Assembly: GCF_900091725.1 (NCBI RefSeq)
Contig: NZ_FMBW01000001.1
Span: 1 to 64,000, forward strand
Direction of reading: 5' to 3'
Length of the DNA: 64,000 bases
From: Streptomyces sp. DvalAA-43
Lineage (GTDB): Bacteria > Actinomycetota > Actinomycetes > Streptomycetales > Streptomycetaceae
Numbering within the stretch: position 1 is the stretch's first letter; each line of letters starts with the position of its first letter. Position numbers and translations under genes: made by a program. Shown here one piece after another: positions 18,217-26,763 of this stretch. The notes beneath the pieces were generated by a model, which saw only the letters and a program-made list of their open reading frames with translations, searched no databases and was not told the DNA's origin.

Positions 18217-18468
18217 ACGGGCATCCTGTCCCCGCACCACCGGCGCTCGCGACCGAGTCGGCTGACGGCGAACACGTACCGCCTTCGCTCCGCAGTACGG
18301 TTCCGGGTCTGTTCGCGGGCGGTGGCGCGGGGAACCAACCTGCCGCTCGGCGGTGTCCTCCGTTCGTGGTACGGGCATGACGACGGGTTGCCCTCGGCCG
18401 ACTGGGCGGGGGAAGCCGCAGCGCCGCCTTCCGGGACAGCGCGCATGCGCAGGGCTACGGTGAGTGCC

Positions 18469-19176
18469 ATGTCCGTTGTCATCGCGGGTGGCCACGGCAG
18501 GATCGCCCTACTGGTCTCCCAGCTGCTGACCGACCGGAGCCGGTCGGTCACCGGGATCATCCGACGGCCGGAGCAAGTCGCCGCGGTCCGGGCCGCCGGG
18601 GCCCGGCCCCTGCTCCTGGACCTGGCCACGGCCACGGTCGAACAGCTCGCGGAGCACCTCACCGACGCACGGTCGGTGCTGTTCGCCGCCGGGGTGGGGC
18701 TCGGTGACGCCCCGGGGAAGGCCAACCCCGTCGACCACGACGCCGTCCTCGCCTTCGCGGACGCGGCCGAACTCGCGGGCGTCCGACGCTTCGTGATGCT
18801 CTCCGCCATGGGAGCCGATCCCGCCAAGCACTACCCCGCCGACCCGCTTGTCGAGACCTTCCTGCGGGCCAGAGGCCGGGCCGACGAGAACCTGCTGTCT
18901 CGCGCCGCCCTGGACTGCACCGTGGTGCGGCCCTCCTGGTTCCGCGACGGCCCAGGCAACGGCCTGGTCGAGCTCGCCGAACACGCCGGTCCCGGAGAGA
19001 TCGACCGTGCGGACGTCGCGGCTGTCCTGGCCGCCCTGATCACCGCTCCCGCGACAAGCCCTCGCGTTCTTGAGCTCATCTCCGGTTCCACACCCATCGC
19101 CGATGCTGTCAGCCGCGTCGTCTGCGGCCCGCCGCCTGCCCACCGGACCATGGGTGCGAGGGGGCGCCGCGCCTGA
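18469..19176 (+). CDS. NAD(P)H-binding (atypical SDR) protein
   Basis: A 235-residue atypical short-chain dehydrogenase of the NAD(P)H-binding/YwnB-like group. The dinucleotide motif is VVIAGGHGRIALLVSQLL (residues 3-20), followed by VTGIIRRPEQ, SVLFAAGVG and the RFVMLSAMGAD strand that carries the active-site-like Ser. Such proteins are used as flavin or quinone reductase-like enzymes or as sensors. ATG 18469 is clear. Upstream sequence is shadow. It is followed by about 280 bases without a gene before the P450. Confidence 0.83.
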   Translation: MSVVIAGGHGRIALLVSQLLTDRSRSVTGIIRRPEQVAAVRAAGARPLLLDLATATVEQLAEHLTDARSVLFAAGVGLGDAPGKANPVDHDAVLAFADAAELAGVRRFVMLSAMGADPAKHYPADPLVETFLRARGRADENLLSRAALDCTVVRPSWFRDGPGNGLVELAEHAGPGEIDRADVAAVLAALITAPATSPRVLELISGSTPIADAVSRVVCGPPPAHRTMGARGRRA

Positions 19177-19457
19177 CCGCGGGCTGTGCCGATCGACCCG
19201 AACGGCAGATCGGGCAGGTGAGCTCGGTGGCAGTTTGCGTGCCCATGCGGCCCGTTCGCCTTCCGGTCGATGCCGGTCGCGCCGGACTTGGCACGACCGC
19301 TTACCCGCAGGATGCCGGTGCGGGCAAGCTGTCCCGGGCCGGTTCGTCGATGCTCGGCGGCGTGGCGCGGCTGCCGGAGCGGAAGGACGAGTCCTGTCGT
19401 GGATAGGTTGGGTGCTGGGGGCGCATCTGCCGTCGTTCTCGTCGAGGTGTCCAGCCT

Positions 19458-20666
19458 GTGATCTCCGAAGCCACCGGTTCCGACCGGGTCATCGACTTCC
19501 CCGCCCTGCGTACGGCCGGCTGTCCCTTCGACCCTCCGCCCGACTACCGACAGGAATCGTGTCCGGGGCCGGTTGTCCGGGCGCGTCTTTGGGATGGTTC
19601 GCTCTGTACGTTGGTGACCGGGTACGAGCACGTGAGGTCTCTGCTCGGTGACCGGCGCCTGAGCGCCGACGTCCGGGCTCCCGGCTTTCCGCTGCTGTCC
19701 CGGAGCCGGCACGAGTTGCTGGGCCGCAGCACCGTGTCCTTCATCCGGCTGGACGATGCTGAGCACGTCCGTCAACGACGGATGCTCATGGGCGGCTTCA
19801 TCGCCAGGCGGGTCGAGGAGATGCGTCCGCGGATGCGGCAGGTGGTCGACGAGACGCTCGACGTCTTCGTGGCGGAGGGCGGGCCGGCCGACCTGGTGGC
19901 CGGCTTCGCGGTACCGGTGGCCTCGCGAGTCATCTTCGAGCTGCTGGGCCTGCCCTACGAGGACCATGTGTTCCTTCTGGAACACAGCCGCGTCATGTCC
20001 CGGCTCGATCCGGACCTTGACGCGTTGGAAGCGGCCATCGCCGCGCTGACCGAGTACCTGACCGACCTCGCAGCGCACAAGCGTCGTTCGCCCGACGAGA
20101 GCGTTCTCGGTCGGCTCGCCACGCGGGAGGACGTCGCCGCCGAGGAACTCGCCTCGATGGGCAGACTTCTGCTGACCGCCGGCCACTGGACCACCGTCGA
20201 CATGACCGCGCTCGGCGTCCTGGCTCTGCTGCGTCATCCCGTCCAGGCCGACCTCCTGCGCGCGGACGGTGATCTGGCGACAGGTGCTGTGGAGGAACTG
20301 CTGCGCTATCTCAGCATCCTGCAACTCGGAGTGCCCCGTGCCGCGCTTGAGGACATCGATGTCGACGGCACCGTGATCCGGGCGGGCGAAGGCGTGATGC
20401 TGATGCTCTCCACCGCCAACCGTGACGCAGGGATGTTCCCGAACGGCGACCGGCTCGACCTCACCCGCGACACGCGCCACCACCTGGCGTTCAGCTTCGG
20501 CCCCCACCAGTGCCTCGGCCAGGCACTGGCACGGGCGGAACTCCAGATCGCCCTGCCGACCCTGCTGCGTCGGGTCCCCGGGCTGCGGCTCGCCGCCCCG
20601 TTCGAGGAGCTCTGCTTTCGGGAGGACATGGTCTACGGCGTGGACAGGCTTCCCGTCACCTGGTAG
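19458..20666 (+). CDS. Cytochrome P450 with altered I-helix
   Basis: A 402-residue class I P450. The heme ligand is Cys352 in FSFGPHQCLGQALAR, the K-helix ExxR is in EELLRYL, and the I-helix reads AGHWTT at residues 241-246. The usual acid of the acid-alcohol pair (AGHET/D-T) is replaced by Trp244. GTG 19458 opens the frame. A weak GAGGTG precedes it. No ferredoxin or reductase gene is beside it, so it must borrow electrons. Its 3' end overlaps the remnant DoxX gene on the other strand by 34 bases. Substrate unknown. Confidence 0.9.
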   Translation: MISEATGSDRVIDFPALRTAGCPFDPPPDYRQESCPGPVVRARLWDGSLCTLVTGYEHVRSLLGDRRLSADVRAPGFPLLSRSRHELLGRSTVSFIRLDDAEHVRQRRMLMGGFIARRVEEMRPRMRQVVDETLDVFVAEGGPADLVAGFAVPVASRVIFELLGLPYEDHVFLLEHSRVMSRLDPDLDALEAAIAALTEYLTDLAAHKRRSPDESVLGRLATREDVAAEELASMGRLLLTAGHWTTVDMTALGVLALLRHPVQADLLRADGDLATGAVEELLRYLSILQLGVPRAALEDIDVDGTVIRAGEGVMLMLSTANRDAGMFPNGDRLDLTRDTRHHLAFSFGPHQCLGQALARAELQIALPTLLRRVPGLRLAAPFEELCFREDMVYGVDRLPVTW

Positions 20667-20905
20667 CGCACTACGGCGAGGGCGAGGGACGCGACGGCCA
20701 GTCCCAGGTAGCAGGCGGGGGAAAGGATGTTGTGGTGGACGCGAGCGCGGATGTGTGCGGCGATGGCCCCGACGAAGAAGAGGACGAGTCCCGTCGCGGC
20801 GGCGGCGCCGATGACCGGAACACCCAGGAGCCCGAGCAGGAGGCCGGCGGCCCCCGCGGCCTTGAGCGTGGCGAGCCACGGAAGCCAGGTCTGCGGGAGA
20901 CCCAC
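20633..20905 (-). pseudogene. DoxX-family membrane protein, 5' truncated
   Basis: The last ~90 codons of a DoxX-like gene remain: WLPWLATLKAAGAAGLLLG, two hydrophobic helices and the short C-terminal tail, matching the usual second half of ~120-130 residue DoxX proteins. The first ~40 codons, including the first helix and the start, are missing. Reading upstream, the sequence changes abruptly near 20897-20910 into the antisense of a LysR effector domain. The remnant has no start or ribosome site of its own. Confidence 0.7.
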
Positions 20906-21487
20906 ATCATCGCGGAGTTCGCCCGGCGCCGACCGGGCTGGCGGGTGGACATGCGGCAGGCCGCCTGGTCGGAGCCGAGCGCCGGGCTCACCGACGGGGA
21001 TGCCGATGCCGCGCTGGTACGGATGCCCTTCCCCGGCCAGGACGCCCTGCGGACCGAGGTGCTGTTCTCCGAGCCGCGCTGGGTCGCCCTCCCCGCCGGG
21101 CACCCTCTCGCCGTACGCGAGGTGATCCCCTTCCGGGAGCTGTGGGACGAGCCGTTCGTGGCCGCCCCGCCCGGGTCGGGCCGGTGGCGGGACTACTGGC
21201 TGGCCACCGACGAACGCGAGGGCCACCCGGTCCGCATCGGTGCCGTCACCGACCGGCCGGACGACTGGCTCAGCGCCATCGCCAATGGCTACGGCACGGC
21301 CCTGGCCCCCGCCTCCGCCGCTCGCTTCTACGCCCGCCCGGGAATCGTCTACCGCCCCGTCAGCGGCATCGGCCCCAGTCAGGTCGGCGTCGCGTGGGCC
21401 CGCGCCGACGACACCGATCCGGTCGTCCAGGACTTCGTACGCTGCTGCCTCGACAACCGGCCACGACCAGCGGACGTCACCGGTTGA
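20898..21487 (+). pseudogene. LysR-type regulator, DNA-binding domain deleted
   Basis: About 195 codons of a LysR substrate-binding domain remain, from IIAEFARRRPGWRVDMRQ through LPAGHPLAVREVIPFRELWDEPFV to the C-terminal VVQDFVRCCLDN. The ~90-residue N-terminal winged helix is absent. Upstream of about 20898 the sequence is antisense DoxX. An in-frame ATG exists at 20510 inside the P450 gene, but the intervening translation is shadow. A LysR without HTH cannot bind DNA, so this is called a pseudogene. Confidence 0.72.
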
Positions 21488-21538
21488 TCCCCGCGACCCG
21501 TGATCGCGACAGGCCCGAGGCGTATCCGCAACACGTCT

Positions 21539-22180
21539 TCAGGACAGGCCCCGAGGCGTGTCCGCGAAGTCGATCCGCATCACCGCGCGCCGGACCGTGG
21601 GGCGGGTGACCTCCTTCAGCCCGGCCTCCTCGAAGACCTGGTGGGCGCCCACATGGAGTTCGCCCCAGGTGATCTGCTTGCCGGGGTGAGTGATCATCGG
21701 GTAGGCCTCAAGGGCGCGGGCGCCACGGTCGCGGGCGTGGGCGACGGCGGCAGCGGCGAGGGGGTAGGTCAGTCCCCTGCACCGGTACTCCTTGCGGACC
21801 ACGAGACAGGTCACCGCCCAGACCCCGTCGTCGTCCTTGTCCTCGTCCCGGCCCGCCCACACCACGCGCGAGGTGCGCAGCTTGGGGTAGGCGGTACGGG
21901 GCTGGACCGCGGCCCAGCCTGCGGGTTCGCCGTCGACGTACGCCACCAGGCCCGATGTGTCGGCGGCGGCCGGGATGCCGCAGGCCGTCCGGGAACCGAG
22001 CATCTCGGTCCGCTCCTGATGGGTGGTGTCACGCCAGATCCAGCCGGCGACCTTGAACCGCTGGCACTGGCAGCGGCCCGCGTCGGTGGTGCCGAAAACG
22101 GCGGCGATGTCCTCCCGGGATGCCTCGTTGGCCGGGACGATGGTCAACTGATCGGGTGAGAACGGTACTGGGGACGACAC
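21539..22180 (-). CDS. GNAT-family N-acetyltransferase
   Basis: A 213-residue protein related to large GNAT enzymes that start with a cysteine-containing region (AGRCQCQRFKVAGWIWRDT). The acetyl-CoA core lies at about 130-165 (VTCLVVRKEYRCRGLTYPLAAAAVAHARDRG) followed by LEAYPM and FEEAGLKEV. GTG 22180 is preferred: GAGGAG lies nine bases before it, and the ATG-less upstream extension is shadow. Homologues are common single genes of unknown substrate in Streptomyces. Confidence 0.82.
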   Translation of the reverse strand: MSSPVPFSPDQLTIVPANEASREDIAAVFGTTDAGRCQCQRFKVAGWIWRDTTHQERTEMLGSRTACGIPAAADTSGLVAYVDGEPAGWAAVQPRTAYPKLRTSRVVWAGRDEDKDDDGVWAVTCLVVRKEYRCRGLTYPLAAAAVAHARDRGARALEAYPMITHPGKQITWGELHVGAHQVFEEAGLKEVTRPTVRRAVMRIDFADTPRGLS

Positions 22181-22403
22181 CGTGAACAACTCCTCGGTCC
22201 TGCGGCGGGCCCTGCGGCAGGTCCCGTGGTGAGCGGATCGCCCCGGCGGACCCCGTGCCACGCAAATCTGCCGGGGCGATCATGCCCGGCTCCACCACCG
22301 CCGCACCATCGCGGCGCGATCCCTCCACGATCCGCTCCGGTCCGGCTCGACAGCACACGGCACACGGCGGCGTTGGACGGCGGCGTCGGACGGGCAGCGC
22401 GGG

Positions 22404-23030
22404 TCACGGTGCGAGTGCCGGCGCTGCGGCCTCCCAGGCGAATCCGTCCGGGTCGGTGAAGGGCCCGGCGTCGCCGCCGATCACGAGCCCGTGCGATCCG
22501 CTGCCCTCGGGCGGGACACCGACGTCCTTGGCAAGGGCACGGCGCCTGTACAGCGCCAGCTTGACGGGGCTCGCCCCGGCGGCGAACTCGACGTACACGC
22601 GGCTGAAGCTCTTCGCCACGGCAAGACCTCGACCGGCGTAGAACCGCTTGCTCGCAACCACGTCCGCGACTCCCAGCAGGAGCACGATCTCGTCGATCTG
22701 CCGGGTCGCGGGGCCGGTGTCCTTCTTCGCGGAGGTCGCGACCTTCCAGATCGTCCCGTCCGGGGCCTGTACGACGCCGCCGTAGCCCCAGAAGGACTTC
22801 GCGGCGGGCTTCAGCGACGTCGCACCCGCGTCGAGGGCGGCGTCGATGAGGCTGTCGACGGTGCCCGGCCGGGACACCGTGAGTGCGAGCGTGAACCCGC
22901 GGAAGCCGGTCGTGGGTGCCTCCGAGGCCCGCAGCCGCACCTGGGTGTCCAGGCCGAAGGCGGTGGTGCAGAAGTGTTGGGCGGCCGCGGGGTCGGCGAC
23001 TTCGAGGGTGACGGTTGCGATGGATGCCAT
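22404..23030 (-). CDS. Two-module VOC-family protein
   Basis: A 208-residue VOC protein with two glyoxalase modules: residues ~1-100 (MASIATVTLEVADPAAAQHFCTTAFG start, VVQAPDGTIWKV end) and ~112-205 (IDEIVLLLGVADVVASKRFYAGRGL, ending FTDPDGFAWEAAA). The in-frame start could also be GTG 23039. Duplicate-module VOC proteins of this kind are typical glyoxalases of unknown substrate. It lies between a GNAT gene and another VOC gene on the same strand, without close spacing. Confidence 0.83.
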   Translation of the reverse strand: MASIATVTLEVADPAAAQHFCTTAFGLDTQVRLRASEAPTTGFRGFTLALTVSRPGTVDSLIDAALDAGATSLKPAAKSFWGYGGVVQAPDGTIWKVATSAKKDTGPATRQIDEIVLLLGVADVVASKRFYAGRGLAVAKSFSRVYVEFAAGASPVKLALYRRRALAKDVGVPPEGSGSHGLVIGGDAGPFTDPDGFAWEAAAPALAP

Positions 23031-23147
23031 GTCCGTCACGCTAATTGCGGCTCGACGGCCGGTGCTTCTTGATTCCTGACCGGTCCTGGCACCCGTTCCG
23101 CCGCACCTGGCGGCCTGCCGATGGCACCCGGCCCACTGCCGGACGGC

Positions 23148-23558
23148 TCAGCGCAGTTCCTGGATGCGGACCAGGTTGCCCGCGGGATCGCGGAAGGCGC
23201 AGTCGCGGATGCCGTACGGCTGCTCGGTCGGCTCCTGGACGACCTCGGCGCCCCCGGCCTGCACCTGGCCGAAGGTGCCGTCGAGATCCCGGGTGGCCAG
23301 CAGGATCCAGCCGTAGGTGCCCTTGGCCATCATCTCGGCGATGGTGCGGCGCTCGTCCTCGGTGACCCCGGGGTCGGCGACCGGCGGTGCCAGGAGGATG
23401 GACGTACTGGGCTGGCCGACGGGGCCGACCGTGATCCAGCGCATCTTGCCCTGCCCGACATCGCTGCGGACCTCGAAGCCGAGGACGTCGCGGTAGAAGG
23501 CCAGGGACTCCTCCGGGTCGTCGTGCGGGAGGAAGCTCGTGTGAATGGTGATGTCCAT
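23148..23558 (-). CDS. VOC-family protein
   Basis: A 136-residue VOC protein beginning MDITIHTSFLPHDDPEESLAFYRDVLGFEV and ending YGIRDCAFRDPAGNLVRIQE. It is close in pattern to the VOC gene at 11974 (same MRWITV and YGI..RDP blocks), so the two are paralogues of the AraC-associated VOC type. Here no AraC gene is adjacent. ATG 23567 would add three residues. Function unknown. Confidence 0.85.
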   Translation of the reverse strand: MDITIHTSFLPHDDPEESLAFYRDVLGFEVRSDVGQGKMRWITVGPVGQPSTSILLAPPVADPGVTEDERRTIAEMMAKGTYGWILLATRDLDGTFGQVQAGGAEVVQEPTEQPYGIRDCAFRDPAGNLVRIQELR

Positions 23559-23694
23559 AACGATCATGCTAGGCACGGTTCCGCGACCCGCACCTCGCGA
23601 AATCCCGCTCGATGACCACACTCGAAGACCACACCCTTGACCTCACGCAAGGCCGAGGCTCCATCGAGGTCCCCGGCCGACTGCCTTCGGCGGC

Positions 23695-24309
23695 TCAATC
23701 GGTCGCCCCAGCACCTCGGCGCGGGGCGGGCGGCGGCGGCACGGGGTTCTCGGCCAGCAGGGGGAACAGTCTGGTGACCGCGGCCACGGCGACGGTGCCC
23801 GCCGGGCGTGCGGCGGGGTGCCGGTCCCGTTCGCGGTAGTCGGCCAGCAGGAGGCGGATGGAGGCGGCGAGCTCGGTCATCTCCGCCGGCGTGAGGTGGA
23901 CGACGGCGCTGAAGGACTCGTCGTGCTGCCACTCGGCCGGCGCCTGGTCCCGGTGGGCCAGCCAGTGCTGGTAGCTCTCGTCCTCCAGCCCGCGTGCGAG
24001 CACGTCGAACTCTTCCGGCGCTTCCTGACCGGACCGGTGGGGGGAATCCCAGCGGAGCCGCCACGGCCGTGCCCGCCCGCCCTTGTGCGGTGCCTCTTCG
24101 ATGAGACCGTGCCGGGCGAGCTGGCGCAGATGGAACGAGCAGAGGCCGGAGCTGTGGCCGAGACGGGCGGCGGCCTGCGTGGACGTGACGGTGCCGACCT
24201 CGGCGAGCAGGTCCAGCAGGGCGACGCGCAGGGGATGGTCCGGGAGGGACTGCCGGGCGCGCTGCGACGGCGGTCCCGCGGATGCTGTTCGACGGTTCTC
24301 ATCACTCAC
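23695..24309 (-). CDS. ArsR-like winged-helix regulator
   Basis: A 204-residue regulator with one N-terminal ArsR/HTH_20 domain (about 22-85, ALLDLLAEVGTVTSTQAAARLGHSSGLCSFHLRQLARHG) and a helical C-terminal region ending in Pro/Ala-rich sequence. GTG 24309 is chosen. The upstream TTG 24333 lies inside the operator. No ribosome site precedes the GTG, so it may be read from a leaderless transcript. Two perfect palindromes lie exactly at the start, indicating autorepression. It is divergent from the peptide deformylase gene by about 100 bases. Confidence 0.82.
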   Translation of the reverse strand: MSDENRRTASAGPPSQRARQSLPDHPLRVALLDLLAEVGTVTSTQAAARLGHSSGLCSFHLRQLARHGLIEEAPHKGGRARPWRLRWDSPHRSGQEAPEEFDVLARGLEDESYQHWLAHRDQAPAEWQHDESFSAVVHLTPAEMTELAASIRLLLADYRERDRHPAARPAGTVAVAAVTRLFPLLAENPVPPPPAPRRGAGATD

Positions 24310-24335
24310 TTTGCAAAGGATGCTACTTTGCAAAG
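24309..24335. promoter_or_regulatory. Twin palindromes at the start of the ArsR-like gene
   Basis: The perfect 10-base palindrome CTTTGCAAAG occurs twice, 24309-24318 and 24326-24335, with 17 bases from start to start. The first copy touches the GTG start codon. In a GC-rich genome such an AT-rich duplicate is unlikely by chance and should be the regulator's own operator. Confidence 0.75.
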
Positions 24336-24413
24336 CATTCGGTCAACTGGGTTGCCGTCGGCCGGGGTTCGGCCCCGACCGGATCAGGCATGTGCGGAAG
24401 GCGTTGATGATCC

Positions 24414-25076
24414 ATGGCTGTTCGGTCCGGTGACACCTCACACGACCGCCGGGTACGTGTGCAGGGCGTACCCGTCGACTCCTTCCCCCGGCTCGCACCG
24501 GAGGTGGAGCGGGGTGCGGTGCGCCGCATCACCGTCGTCGGCGAGGAGATCCTGCGCCGCCGGTGCCAGGAGGTCACCCGGTTCGGCACACCGGAACTCT
24601 CGCGGCTGATCGACGACATGTTCGCCACGAACCAGGCGGCGGAGGGGGCGGGGCTCGCCGCCAACCAGGTCGACGTGGATCTGCGGTTGTTCGTGTGGGA
24701 CATCACGGACGAGTGGGGGGTTCGCCATGTCGGGCACATCGCCAATCCCGTCCTGGACGAGGTGCCGGCCGAACACCGCAGGCTGGTCGAGGAATCCGAA
24801 GGGTGCCTGTCCGTTCCCGGCCCGTACCGTGTGGTGCCCCGCCTCGACCGTGCCGTCGTACGGGGCCGCGACAAGGAAGGCGAACCACTGGTGATCGAGG
24901 GCCGGGGTTACTTCGCCCGGTGCCTGCAGCACGAGACGGACCACCTCGACGGCCACCTCTATCTGGACCGGCTCCCCCAGCGGGAACGAAAGGCTGCCCT
25001 GCGCGAGATGGCCGGGTCCAAGGACGAGATGTTCGCCCGGCGCGCCGCCATGGCCGCGAAGCTGGGCAAGCACTGA
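24414..25076 (+). CDS. def: Peptide deformylase
   Basis: This metalloenzyme removes the formyl group from the N-terminal Met of new proteins. All three motifs are present: GAGLAANQ (residues 78-85), EGCLS with the metal-ligand Cys131, and QHETDHLDG with His173 and His177 as ligands and Glu174 as catalyst. The 220-residue form has about 35 extra residues before the catalytic core. Streptomyces usually carry several deformylases, and this one, away from fmt, is probably an accessory copy. ATG 24414 is used. It is divergent from the ArsR-like gene. Confidence 0.93.
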   Translation: MAVRSGDTSHDRRVRVQGVPVDSFPRLAPEVERGAVRRITVVGEEILRRRCQEVTRFGTPELSRLIDDMFATNQAAEGAGLAANQVDVDLRLFVWDITDEWGVRHVGHIANPVLDEVPAEHRRLVEESEGCLSVPGPYRVVPRLDRAVVRGRDKEGEPLVIEGRGYFARCLQHETDHLDGHLYLDRLPQRERKAALREMAGSKDEMFARRAAMAAKLGKH

Positions 25077-25084
25077 TCCGGCCC

Positions 25085-25390
25085 CGGGTCACCGCGACCG
25101 GTCCGGCGTCGGCCTCGGGCTGGGCGGTGAGGAAACCGACGTAGGCGTCGGCGTCGCGCAGGGCGCGTTCGGTGGTGTGCGCCTCGATCAAGGGCATCAG
25201 CTGAGCGAAGAGCGCGGGCCGGGCTTCCTCCCCGATGTGCTCGGGGAGGGCGACGACGGGGGCCGGACCATGCCGGTAGAAGACGTTGGGGACGAGTACG
25301 TAGTACCCGTGCCCGGCCAGTTCGCGGGCCATCTCCTCCAGTACGGACCACAAGGCCGAAGGCGTCCAGGTACAGCTGCTCACACGCCTG
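25085..25390 (-). pseudogene. Inverted partial copy of the dienelactone hydrolase gene
   Basis: Read on the minus strand, 25346-25137 matches bases 9122-9331 of the intact gene with only two mismatches in about 210. Similarity fades on both sides but continues to about 25090 and 25385. It covers roughly residues 30-128 of the 249. One extra base near 25350 shifts the frame relative to the first part. Neither the catalytic Cys nor the C-terminal half is present, so it cannot be functional. It abuts the deformylase stop codon. Confidence 0.85.
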
Positions 25391-25467
25391 CTGGACCACC
25401 ACACCCAGCACTCCTGAGCCTGGCGCCCGTTCCTGTACACGTCGGACCGATCCGCCGTAGCCAAAGG

Positions 25468-25830
25468 TCAGTTCGCGTACACGAACATGAGACACAGAGC
25501 GGCGAAGGGCACGACGGACCCTCCGAGCAGCGCCAGCACCGCCGGGACCGCCGCCGTCAGTCGCCTCCTGCCCTTGCGCCGGCCTGAGCGGAACACCGCG
25601 CGGGCCAGGACGAGCGGCAGCGCCATGAGGGCGAGGAAGATCACCGGCGCCGAGAAGCGGCCGAGCGCGGTGGTGCCGGTGTCGGTGTCGGTGATCAGTT
25701 GCCGGGCGGCCGTGCCGAAGAACACCGCTGGGCCGGCCAGCAGGAAGAACGAGAGGCCCGACGCCACGGCGATGGTCAGTCCTTCTGTCAGCCGCTCGGC
25801 ACACGGATGTTCCCGGCGTACTTCTGTCAT
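25468..25830 (-). CDS. Small membrane protein
   Basis: I do not recognise the family. The ~120-residue product has three hydrophobic stretches: about residues 19-40 (TIAVASGLSFFLLAGPAVFF), 60-80 (FSAPVIFLALMALPLVLA) and 95-118, with a basic RRKGRRR loop between the second and third, giving a likely cytoplasmic loop. ATG 25830 follows GGGGGA. ATGs at 25845 and 25851 are alternatives. It stands alone, divergent from the ECF41 module. Confidence 0.65.
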   Translation of the reverse strand: MTEVRREHPCAERLTEGLTIAVASGLSFFLLAGPAVFFGTAARQLITDTDTGTTALGRFSAPVIFLALMALPLVLARAVFRSGRRKGRRRLTAAVPAVLALLGGSVVPFAALCLMFVYAN

Positions 25831-26047
25831 CCCGCTGTCCCCCATGCCCATTCCCCCAGCCGCCACAGTTCGGTGTCGTCAGTCTCTCGGTCGAGCCGCT
25901 CAGTCCGTGGCCGGCAGAGAACGATAGCGCCGCAACACCTCGCCCGAAGTCGCGGTCCCGGTGACGACAAGCAGGCCGACGGGAGCGCGGCTCGGTGCCC
26001 CGTCCCCTGTCACACCGGCGGAGAGGCCCAGGTCACACACCCGTCCG

Positions 26048-26074
26048 TGTCACAGGCGGCCGGGCTGTCTCGTC
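26048..26074 (+). promoter_or_regulatory. ECF41-type promoter before the CMD gene
   Basis: TGTCACA at 26048-26054 and CGTC at 26071-26074 are separated by exactly 16 bases, which is the consensus I know for ECF41 sigma factors. It lies 40 bases before the CMD-family start and the ECF41 gene is next downstream. A second TGTCACA at 26008-26014 has GGTC instead of CGTC at the right distance. Confidence 0.8.
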
Positions 26075-26113
26075 CCAAGGGTGTAGCCACGGACGACCAC
26101 GGAGGAGCACACC

Positions 26114-26587
26114 ATGGACGCGCGACTGAACTACTTCGCCAGCCCGACCGCGGGCAAGGCCTTCAAGCACCTCATGTCGGCGGGCAAGGCGATCAAGGAA
26201 TCGGCACTGCCTGCCGCTACGCAGGAGCTGGTGGCGTTGCGGGTGAGCCAGATCAATGGCTGCGCCTTCTGCATCGACATGCACACCAAGGACGCCGCAG
26301 CCGCCGGAGAGACCTCGGTGCGGCTGCACCTGGTGGCGGCCTGGCGGGAGGCCACGGTCTTCACCGAGGCGGAGCGTGCCGCGCTGGAGCTGGCGGAGCA
26401 GGGGACCAGGATCGCGGACGGGGCCGGTGGGGTCACCGACGAGGCGTGGGCCGATGCCGCCAAGCACTACGACGAGGAGCAGCTCAACGCCCTGGTGGTC
26501 CTGGTCTCCTTCATGAACACGGCGAACCGGCTGAACGTCATCGCCCAGCAGCCGGCCGGTGGTTACGAGCCGGGCCAGTTCCACTGA
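26114..26587 (+). CDS. Carboxymuconolactone decarboxylase/AhpD-like protein (ECF41 partner)
   Basis: A 157-residue all-helical CMD-fold protein of the AhpD-like peroxidase group. The redox motif C-x2-C-x3-H is CAFCIDMH (Cys50, Cys53, His57), preceded by the family helix ATQELVALRVSQINGC. A GGAGGAG site precedes ATG 26114. It is separated from the sigma factor gene by 176 bases. CMD proteins are the standard genomic partners of ECF41 sigma factors, and their genes are their main known targets. The physiological substrate is unknown. Confidence 0.9.
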   Translation: MDARLNYFASPTAGKAFKHLMSAGKAIKESALPAATQELVALRVSQINGCAFCIDMHTKDAAAAGETSVRLHLVAAWREATVFTEAERAALELAEQGTRIADGAGGVTDEAWADAAKHYDEEQLNALVVLVSFMNTANRLNVIAQQPAGGYEPGQFH

Positions 26588-26763
26588 ACGGCACCGGCCG
26601 ATGAGCCACCGGCCCGGGTCCGGGGAATCGTCCCGGCCCGAGCCGGTGGTCCGGCCGGTGGTCCGGCCGGTTGCCGGGACCGGCCAGGAGAAGCCGCCTG
26701 TGCCCACGCGTACGGTCGGGCGGGAAGGCATCAGCGGGAAGACACCAGGGGAGCTGAGTCGGT

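Noticed and set aside
16675..19176. A single 833-residue protein
   Set aside because: It is open by chance through a glycosidase-like shadow. The real gene is the NAD(P)H-binding protein from 18469.
19177..19457. Small frames between the SDR-like gene and the P450
   Set aside because: No recognisable protein pattern on either strand and no good ribosome site. Treated as intergenic.
20510..21487. A long frame joining the P450 end to the LysR effector domain
   Set aside because: The first two thirds are out-of-frame translation of the P450 and antisense DoxX. Only the LysR part resembles a real protein.
24703..25464. A second dienelactone hydrolase gene on the minus strand
   Set aside because: It is a truncated, frameshifted copy without the catalytic Cys and runs into antisense deformylase.
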